Part shown: positions 6,801-11,559 of the stretch, piece after piece | Layout: every line of letters starts with the position of its first letter | Position numbering within the stretch: the first letter of the stretch is position 1 | Assembly (NCBI GenBank): GCA_022428185.1 | Contig: JAKMCZ010000062.1 | Location: 1-11,559 of the forward strand | Source of the DNA: Alphaproteobacteria bacterium | GTDB lineage: Bacteria; Pseudomonadota; Alphaproteobacteria; RS24 | Reading direction: 5' to 3' | DNA: 11,559 bases | Position numbers and translations under genes: made by a program | The notes under the pieces: model-generated | Told to the model about the DNA's origin: nothing | Seen by the model: only the letters and a program-made list of their open reading frames with translations | Database searches by the model: none

Positions 6801-7470
6801 TGGCGTTACACCCTCTAAGCCGGTCATCGCGGTTGACGGACCGGCGGCATCGGGCAAGGGGACTTTGGCGCGTCGTTTGGCGGCGCATTATGGTTTTGCC
6901 TATCTCGACACTGGCGCGCTTTATCGCGCCGTCGCGCTATCGGTTATCGATGCCGGACACGCGCCCGAAAGTGAGCCGCATGGGGTTGCAGCAGCCGAGA
7001 CCCTCAATATGGCACAGCTTGATGAGGCCGATTTTGCCGCGCGCCTGCGCACTGCAGAGACCGGCAAAGCCGCCTCAATCGTTGCGGCCATGCCCGATGT
7101 GCGTGCTGCCATTTTGAGCGCGCAACGCCGTTTTGCCGAAAATCCGCCGGATAATAAGTCGGGTGCGGTTTTGGACGGGCGCGATATCGGCACAGTGGTG
7201 TGCCCCGATGCATCGGCTAAATTATTCATCACGGCAAATGCGGCCATTCGCGCCGAGCGGCGCTGGAAAGAATTGCGCATTGGTGACGCGGCCCTCTCAT
7301 TGGCTGAGGTTTTGGTCGATATAGAAGCGCGTGATGCGCGCGATAAATCCCGCGCCATTGCGCCGATGAAACAAGCGGCAGATGCGCTCTTGCTTGATAC
7401 CTCTGATTTGTCTATAGAAGAGGCGTTCACAGCGGTTCTGGCGCTGGTTGAGTCCAAACTCAATCTGTAG
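6793..7470 (+). CDS. cmk: (d)CMP kinase (cytidylate kinase), TTG start
   Basis: Phosphorylates CMP and dCMP to the diphosphates using ATP, in pyrimidine salvage and nucleotide supply. The 225-residue product begins with the P-loop GPAASGKGT at 16-24, followed by LDTGALYRA at 38-46 for nucleotide monophosphate binding and the DGRDIGTVVCPDAS segment near 131-144. The segment RRWKEL and the closing RDKSRAIAPMKQAADALLLDTS are typical of the family. The start is TTG 6793: it has GGGAG six bases upstream and gives the usual length. An ATG at 6739 would add 18 residues lying inside aroA and is less likely. The start precedes the aroA stop (6798-6800), so translation is probably coupled. A 158-base structured spacer separates it from rpsA. 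Confidence 0.95.
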   Translation: MSDGVTPSKPVIAVDGPAASGKGTLARRLAAHYGFAYLDTGALYRAVALSVIDAGHAPESEPHGVAAAETLNMAQLDEADFAARLRTAETGKAASIVAAMPDVRAAILSAQRRFAENPPDNKSGAVLDGRDIGTVVCPDASAKLFITANAAIRAERRWKELRIGDAALSLAEVLVDIEARDARDKSRAIAPMKQAADALLLDTSDLSIEEAFTAVLALVESKLNL

Positions 7471-7628
7471 TTCAAATTTCAAAACGCCGCGTCCCGCGAA
7501 TGGGGTGAGCTTATTTCAAAACCATTGCCCGCTCAGGCAGCGCATTTTTGCGTGCGTTTTTGCGGGACGTCCTACCCAAAACACCGCAACGTATGCGGCG
7601 GGTCAGGCATTATTAAGGAGACACAAAC
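7471..7628 (+). promoter_or_regulatory. Structured spacer / candidate leader of rpsA
   Basis: The gap between cmk and rpsA contains several inverted repeats. The segment 7489-7500 pairs with 7559-7570 over 12 bp, with an 8-bp core CGTCCCGC/GCGGGACG and two G-T pairs, around a 58-base loop. Inside the loop is a small CGCA-TTTT-TGCG hairpin. CCGCA (7584-7588), loop ACGTA and TGCGG (7594-7598) form a third stem just before the ribosome binding site AAGGAG (7615-7620). S1 synthesis is autoregulated through its mRNA leader in E. coli; whether this spacer does the same is inference. No clear promoter was seen. Confidence 0.45.
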
Positions 7629-9560
7629 GTGTCTGAACAAAACACTGAAGCGGGGTTAAACCCAAGTATTGAAGATTTTGCGGCGCTTTTGGAAGAAAGC
7701 TTTGCCGCCGATTCGCCGATTGAGGGCACGGTTGTTCGTGGCCGCGTCACGGCGATCGAAAACGATTTGGCGATTGTCGATGTCGGCTTGAAAACCGAGG
7801 GTCGTGTGCCCTTGCGCGAATTCTCAATGCCCGGTCAATCGGCCGCTATTGGGGTCGGCGACGAGGTCGAGGTCTTTGTCGACCGGATTGAAAACGCCAT
7901 GGGCGAGGCGGTTCTCTCGCGCGATAAAGCGCGCCGCGAGGAAAGCTGGGTCAAGTTGGAGAAAAACTTCGAAGCCGATGAGCGCGTCGAAGGGGTTATT
8001 TTTGGTCGCGTGAAAGGCGGCTTCACCGTCGATTTGGACGGTGCAACGGCGTTCTTGCCGGGCAGCCAGGTCGATATTCGTCCGGTGCGCGACATCACAC
8101 CGCTCATGAATACACCGCAGCCTTTCCAGATTTTGAAAATGGATCGTCGACGCGGCAATATTGTCGTGTCGCGACGTGCCATTATGGAAGAAACCCGCGC
8201 CGAAGCGCGCAATGAAATTGTCTCTAATTTGCTGGAAGGCCAGCAGGTTGAGGGCGTGGTGAAAAACATCACCGATTATGGCGCATTTGTTGATTTGGGC
8301 GGTGTGGACGGCTTGTTGCACGTTACCGATATTGCTTGGCGGCGCGTCAATCACCCGTCAGAAGTACTGAGTGTCGGCGAAACGGTGCGCGTGCAAGTGG
8401 TTAAAATCAACGCCGAAACGCAGCGTATCAGTCTTGGCATGAAACAGCTTGAGACCGACCCGTGGGATGAAGCAGCGGCGAAATTTGAGCTTGGCACGAA
8501 AGTTACCGGTCAGGTCACCAACATCACCGATTACGGTGCTTTTGTGGAACTTGAAAACGGCATTGAAGGTCTGGTGCATGTATCAGAAATGAGCTGGGTG
8601 AAGAAAAATGTTCACCCGGGCAAAATCGTTTCGACCAGCCAAGAAGTTGAAGTCATGGTGCTGGAAGTTGATGCTGAGAAGCGACGTATCTCGCTAGGTC
8701 TCAAGCAGTGCAATGAAAACCCATGGGAAGATTTCTCGTCAAATTATCCGGTCGGAACAAAACTGTCGGGTGAGATTAAAAACATTACCGAGTTTGGTCT
8801 GTTTGTCGGCCTCGATAATGATATTGACGGCATGGTGCATATTTCCGACCTCGATTGGAACGCGTCAGGCGATGAAGCACTGGCGCAGTATAAAAAGGGT
8901 GAGGCGGTCGAAGCGGTGGTGCTTGATGTCGATCAGGAAAAAGAACGCGTCAGTCTGGGTATTAAACAATTGGACGGTGACCCGTTTGAAGATGTCGCTA
9001 ATTTGCGTCGTGGTGATACCGTCACTTGCGAAGTGACAGCGGTAACCGATGGTGGCTTGGAAGTCGCTGTTGCCGATGGCGATGTGACGGCTTTTATCCG
9101 CCGTTCTGATTTGTCACGCGACCGTCAAGACCAGCGTCCTGAGCGTTTCCATGTCGGCGATAAGCTCGATGCAATGGTGACCAATCTCGACAAGCGCGAC
9201 CGTCGTGTCGGTCTGTCCATCAAGGCACTGGAAATTGCTGAAGAGAAGGAAGCGGTCCAACAATATGGCTCGTCCGATAGTGGTGCATCGCTGGGTGATA
9301 TTCTCGGCGCGGCGCTTAATCGCGATGAAGCGCCGGCTAAAGAAGCACCTGCTGAAGCGGCCCAAGCCGAAGAAGGGCCGGTTGCCGAAGCTGCAGAACC
9401 GGAAGCTGAAGAGGTGGCGCCTGAAGCAGAACCAGAAGCAGAAGCTGAACCAGAAGCTGAACCAGAAGTTGAGGCCGAAGAAGTTGCTGAAAAAGCAAGC
9501 GAAGAAGCTTCTGACGAAACTTCTGACGAAACCGCAGATGAGGAAAAAGACGACGCTTAA
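7629..9560 (+). CDS. rpsA: 30S ribosomal protein S1 with long acidic C-terminal tail
   Basis: Binds mRNA on the 30S subunit and promotes initiation, especially on structured leaders. The 643 residues contain six S1 (OB-fold) repeats at about 31-97, 116-182, 203-272, 287-359, 374-446 and 461-533. Repeats 3 to 5 carry the clearest RNA-binding signature: NITDYGAFVDL at 213-223, NITDYGAFVEL at 298-308 and NITEFGLFVGL at 385-395, each followed by LLHVTD, LVHVSE or MVHISD. The conserved SLGDILGAAL lies at 554-563. Alphaproteobacterial S1 usually ends near 560-570; here about 77 further residues (567-643) are low-complexity Glu/Ala/Pro then Ser/Asp/Glu, with 33 acidic residues. The start is GTG 7629, eight bases after AAGGAG. 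It follows cmk in the same direction and is closed by a strong terminator at 9588-9619. Confidence 0.97.
   Translation: MSEQNTEAGLNPSIEDFAALLEESFAADSPIEGTVVRGRVTAIENDLAIVDVGLKTEGRVPLREFSMPGQSAAIGVGDEVEVFVDRIENAMGEAVLSRDKARREESWVKLEKNFEADERVEGVIFGRVKGGFTVDLDGATAFLPGSQVDIRPVRDITPLMNTPQPFQILKMDRRRGNIVVSRRAIMEETRAEARNEIVSNLLEGQQVEGVVKNITDYGAFVDLGGVDGLLHVTDIAWRRVNHPSEVLSVGETVRVQVVKINAETQRISLGMKQLETDPWDEAAAKFELGTKVTGQVTNITDYGAFVELENGIEGLVHVSEMSWVKKNVHPGKIVSTSQEVEVMVLEVDAEKRRISLGLKQCNENPWEDFSSNYPVGTKLSGEIKNITEFGLFVGLDNDIDGMVHISDLDWNASGDEALAQYKKGEAVEAVVLDVDQEKERVSLGIKQLDGDPFEDVANLRRGDTVTCEVTAVTDGGLEVAVADGDVTAFIRRSDLSRDRQDQRPERFHVGDKLDAMVTNLDKRDRRVGLSIKALEIAEEKEAVQQYGSSDSGASLGDILGAALNRDEAPAKEAPAEAAQAEEGPVAEAAEPEAEEVAPEAEPEAEAEPEAEPEVEAEEVAEKASEEASDETSDETADEEKDDA
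9426..9467 (+). repeat. 12-base repeats coding for the Ala-Glu-Pro-Glu tail of S1
   Basis: GCTGAACCAGAA occurs twice in tandem (9444-9455 and 9456-9467). A near copy, GCAGAACCAGAA (9426-9437), and a half unit (9438-9443) come before it. The reading frame is kept, giving AEPE units. The near identity at DNA level suggests replication slippage rather than only amino acid bias. Confidence 0.8.
9509..9532 (+). repeat. Second 12-base tandem duplication in the S1 tail
   Basis: TTCTGACGAAAC is repeated exactly (9509-9520 and 9521-9532) and encodes SDET twice near the C-terminus of S1. It is unrelated in sequence to the AEPE repeat 42 bases upstream. Confidence 0.8.
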
Positions 9561-9587
9561 AAAGCGTTTCGATTCTCCTAAAAACAT

Positions 9588-9619
9588 AGTCCGGCTTGCT
9601 TGTCAGGCCGGACTTTTTT
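9588..9619 (+). terminator. Intrinsic terminator after rpsA
   Basis: AGTCCGGC (9588-9595) pairs perfectly with GCCGGACT (9607-9614) across an 11-base loop, and the stem runs into six Ts (9614-9619). It sits 27 bases past the rpsA stop codon and separates rpsA from ihfB, which therefore needs its own promoter. Confidence 0.92.
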
Positions 9620-9657
9620 ATTGAATGAGCAATAAAATTTATCCCGATTTCATGCGA

Positions 9658-9674
9658 CATGCGCTTGACGCATG
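9658..9674. other. Inverted repeat upstream of ihfB
   Basis: CATGCG (9658-9663), loop CTTGA and CGCATG (9669-9674) form a perfect 6-bp inverted repeat 45 bases before the ihfB start. The loop and next base read CTTGAC, the usual -35 core of alphaproteobacterial promoters, but I could not find a convincing -10 at 16-18 bases. It may be an operator over the ihfB promoter. Confidence 0.35.
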
Positions 9675-9719
9675 GCAGGCTAAATGGCAGCTTACTGATG
9701 CAATTTCAGGGGCATACAC

Positions 9720-10010
9720 ATGATTAAGTCGGAACTGATCGGAAAAATTGCGGAGCTTTATCCGCATCTCTATCAGCGCGATGTTGAATCCATAGTCAAT
9801 CATCTTTTGGATGAGATTGGCGATGCAATGGGACGCGGTGACCGCGTTGAGTTGCGCGGCTTCGGCACGTTTTCGGTCAAGCAACGCGATGCGCGCATCG
9901 GGCGCAATCCGCGCACCGGTGAGTCTGTTGCGGTTGCCAAAAAACACGCACCGTTTTTTAAAACCGGAAAAGAATTGCGCGAACGCATGAATCGAGACGG
10001 CGGTCGGTGA
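9720..10010 (+). CDS. ihfB: Integration host factor subunit beta
   Basis: The beta subunit of IHF, a DNA-bending heterodimer with IhfA (not in this window) acting in nucleoid structure, recombination, replication and transcription. The 96-residue protein is full length for the HU/IHF family. It has the N-terminal helices MIKSELIGKIAELYPHL, the dimer-core RVELRGFGTFSV at 42-53, and the DNA-wrapping arm with GRNPRTG at 61-67, where Pro64 is the intercalating residue. KKHAPFFKTGKELRERMN then follows at 74-91. The start residues and the RVELRGFGTFS segment fit IhfB better than HU. ATG 9720 follows AGGGG with a seven-base spacer. The stop codon overlaps the next gene start in a GTGA arrangement. 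Confidence 0.94.
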   Translation: MIKSELIGKIAELYPHLYQRDVESIVNHLLDEIGDAMGRGDRVELRGFGTFSVKQRDARIGRNPRTGESVAVAKKHAPFFKTGKELRERMNRDGGR

Positions 10011-10456
10011 ACTTGCTCGGGCGTTGGCTCACATCGGGCGTAACGGCTGCCAAATTCCTTATCGCGCGATTGGCTTTTCTGCTTTGTCTAATCGTTCTAT
10101 TGCCGCTCGCTGTGCTCAATCGTCAAAGCGTTGTGATTTCTCTCAACCCGATGGATTTGATGCGTGCCGAACCTCAAAGCGCCATTGAAATGCCACTTTT
10201 TATCGCTTTGTTTATCAGCCTCATTGTCGGGCTGATGCTTGGCTGGGTGCTGCAGCGCATGGCAGGAAATAAGACAAGAAATAACCCGAAGAATCAGGCG
10301 GCCCCCACTTTGCCGACCATGCCCGGCATGGTAAAGACAGCGCAGCTTAAAGCCGACACGAGCAAAAATGGAGATCCGGCGCAGGTTTTGACGCATCGCC
10401 AAGCAAGTGTGCCGGAACACGAAACAACCGAAGAGGATACGGGCGATGAGCGATAA
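10007..10456 (+). CDS. LapA-domain (DUF1049) inner-membrane protein
   Basis: A small membrane protein of the LapA/YciS family, which in E. coli works with LapB in controlling lipopolysaccharide assembly and LpxC stability. The 149 residues have transmembrane helices at about 17-37 and 63-83. Between them is the short loop with LNRQSVVISLNP (37-48), the hallmark of DUF1049. A charged, proline-containing and probably disordered cytoplasmic tail (85-149) is longer than in E. coli LapA (about 100 residues). The start is GTG 10007, four bases overlapping the ihfB stop, so expression depends on coupling to ihfB. LapB is not adjacent. The position next to ihfB and pyrF is familiar from alphaproteobacteria. 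Function in LPS control is by family, not shown here. Confidence 0.82.
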   Translation: MNLLGRWLTSGVTAAKFLIARLAFLLCLIVLLPLAVLNRQSVVISLNPMDLMRAEPQSAIEMPLFIALFISLIVGLMLGWVLQRMAGNKTRNNPKNQAAPTLPTMPGMVKTAQLKADTSKNGDPAQVLTHRQASVPEHETTEEDTGDER

Positions 10457-11177
10457 GCGCGCGCAGGTTTATGCTGCCATTGATACGCCCGATAAGGGCC
10501 GCGCCGCTGATATGGCCGAGCAGCTAAGCGGGCGTGTCGACGGGCTGAAAATCGGCATGGAGTTTTTCTATGCGCATAACAGCGTCGGCTACGCGATGCT
10601 GGCGCAAAGTGGCTTGCCGATATTTCTCGATTTGAAATTGCACGATATTCCGAACACGGTAGCGCAAGCCGTGCGCGCGCTGGCACCGCTGGAGCCGACT
10701 TTGCTGAATGTCCATGCCGGGGGTGGCGCGGCGATGATGCAAGCGGCTGCCGATGCGGCCGGCGACGCAAATGATAACGGGTTGCGCGCGCCGACCATGC
10801 TGGCGGTCACGATATTGACCAGTCTGGCCGAAGCCGATTTGCACGATATGGGCATAAGCGGCACACCGCGCGACCAAGTGCTGCGTTTGGCGGCATTGGC
10901 ACGCGCCAATGGCATGGGCGGCGTGGTCTGTTCGGCGCATGAGATTGACGCTTTGCGGGCTGAAATGGGCTCTGACTTCAAACTAATCGTGCCGGGCATA
11001 CGCCCATCGGGCAGTGCGGCGCATGACCAAAAACGTGTGATGAGCCCTGAAGCGGCGCAAGCGGCGGGGGCTGATATATTGGTTATCGGGCGCGCCATTA
11101 GCGCGGCTGATGACATGGCGGCCTCGGCTGATGCGATAAAAGCCAGCTTGCAACACAGCTTGGCGGAGGCCGATTAA
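10446..11177 (+). CDS. pyrF: Orotidine-5'-phosphate decarboxylase
   Basis: Converts OMP to UMP, the last step of de novo UMP synthesis, in the cytoplasm. The 243-residue TIM barrel has the substrate aspartate in AAIDTPD (Asp13), KIGMEFF at 35-41, and the catalytic DxKxxD motif in LDLKLHDIPNTV (Asp62, Lys64, Asp67). Further on are VNVHAGGG-like LLNVHAGGG, the phosphate loop VPGIRPSG and a terminal LVIGRAIS. These are group I OMP decarboxylase features. ATG 10446 has AGAGGA eight bases upstream and lies inside the end of the LapA-domain gene (11-base overlap). An upstream in-frame start at 10407 would add 13 unconserved residues. The stop codon abuts the trpF start. Confidence 0.96.
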   Translation: MSDKRAQVYAAIDTPDKGRAADMAEQLSGRVDGLKIGMEFFYAHNSVGYAMLAQSGLPIFLDLKLHDIPNTVAQAVRALAPLEPTLLNVHAGGGAAMMQAAADAAGDANDNGLRAPTMLAVTILTSLAEADLHDMGISGTPRDQVLRLAALARANGMGGVVCSAHEIDALRAEMGSDFKLIVPGIRPSGSAAHDQKRVMSPEAAQAAGADILVIGRAISAADDMAASADAIKASLQHSLAEAD

Positions 11178-11559
11178 ATGGGCGCGCCGGCAATAAAAAT
11201 ATGCGGCCTGACGCGGGCGCAAGATGTTGGCGTGATGAACCGGCTGGGCATTGAGCTTATCGGTTTTAATTTCGTTGAAAAATCGCCGCGCTATGTGACG
11301 CAAGACCAAGCGGCAGGGCTGGCGGCGCAGTGCCGACCGGAGATGGAGCGCGTTGCCCTATTGGCTGACCCTGATGATGAAGCTATCGACCGCGCGCTGG
11401 CGGCGGTAAGTCCGCATCGTCTACAATTGCATGGGGCTGAGAGCGCCGCGCGTGTGGCTGAAATAAAGCGCCGCTCGCATTGTCCCATCATCAAAGCGTT
11501 GCCGGTTGAGCGACCCGAAGATGTGGCGCGTGCCAAAGATTATGTGGCCTGTGTTGATT
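11178..11559 (+). CDS. trpF: Phosphoribosylanthranilate isomerase, 5' part only
   Basis: Catalyses the Amadori rearrangement of N-(5-phosphoribosyl)anthranilate in tryptophan synthesis. The first 127 residues are in the window and the rest lies beyond the right edge. It opens with IKICGLT (6-12), which carries the catalytic Cys9, followed by GFNFVEKSPRYV (29-40) and LQLHG (82-86). It ends at VACVD, where Asp127 is placed as the catalytic acid. ATG 11178 follows the pyrF TAA with no gap, and GGAGG lies inside the end of pyrF (11164-11168), nine bases before the start. The usual continuation would be trpB and trpA, but that cannot be seen here. Confidence 0.93.
   Translation, partial: MGAPAIKICGLTRAQDVGVMNRLGIELIGFNFVEKSPRYVTQDQAAGLAAQCRPEMERVALLADPDDEAIDRALAAVSPHRLQLHGAESAARVAEIKRRSHCPIIKALPVERPEDVARAKDYVACVD

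Noticed and set aside
7448..7463. TTGAGT-CCAA-ACTCAA hairpin at the 3' end of cmk as a terminator
   Set aside because: The stem is AT-rich, lies inside the coding region and has no T run after it.
9114..9587. Phe/Arg-rich open frame on the minus strand and a Lys-rich one on the plus strand (9205-9624)
   Set aside because: Both are frame shadows of the repetitive acidic tail of rpsA.

Overview
This is an ordinary stretch of core chromosome from an alphaproteobacterium. I base that on gene order and protein features, not on a database search. Two gene neighbourhoods typical of the class lie side by side: rnd-lptC-lptA-lptB-hpf, and aroA-cmk-rpsA-ihfB-(LapA-domain gene)-pyrF-trpF. Between them are a tRNA-Ala(GGC) gene and a TIGR02300-type FYDLN-acid gene, a family I know from alphaproteobacteria. 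The EPSP synthase resembles the class II (Agrobacterium CP4-like) form, and the RNase D is a short version that stops after its exonuclease domain. Base composition is moderate and even. I see no insertion sequence, phage gene, CRISPR array, toxin-antitoxin pair or other sign of recent transfer, and no new system that I could defend.

Layout. From 1 to 1128 (minus) is a 3-hydroxyacyl-CoA dehydrogenase that runs off the left edge. It diverges from rnd (1296-1922), which leads into a tight lptC/lptA/lptB set for lipopolysaccharide transport to the outer membrane. The ribosome hibernation factor gene hpf follows (4073-4645). The rpoN and ptsN genes that flank hpf in many Proteobacteria are absent here. 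On the minus strand are tRNA-Ala (4692-4767) and, upstream of it, the zinc-ribbon/acidic protein (4854-5249). A 213-base divergent spacer with a 12-base tandem repeat and a perfect hairpin leads to aroA (shikimate pathway), cmk (CMP kinase) and rpsA (ribosomal protein S1), followed by a clear intrinsic terminator (9588-9619). The last block is ihfB, a LapA-domain membrane protein, pyrF and trpF. These four genes overlap or abut, and trpF runs off the right edge.

How the genes fit together. The window mixes envelope biogenesis (LptABC, LapA domain), translation and its shutdown (S1, HPF, tRNA-Ala), nucleotide and aromatic amino acid synthesis (Cmk, PyrF, AroA, TrpF), nucleoid architecture (IHF beta), RNA processing (RNase D) and fatty-acid beta-oxidation (the dehydrogenase). 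The points most worth a second look are small. They are the structured rpsA leader, the long acidic tail on S1 with two 12-base tandem duplications, a sigma-54-like motif at an hpf locus without rpoN, a terminator-like hairpin just before the dehydrogenase ribosome binding site, and that dehydrogenase's lack of the expected N-terminal hydratase domain.
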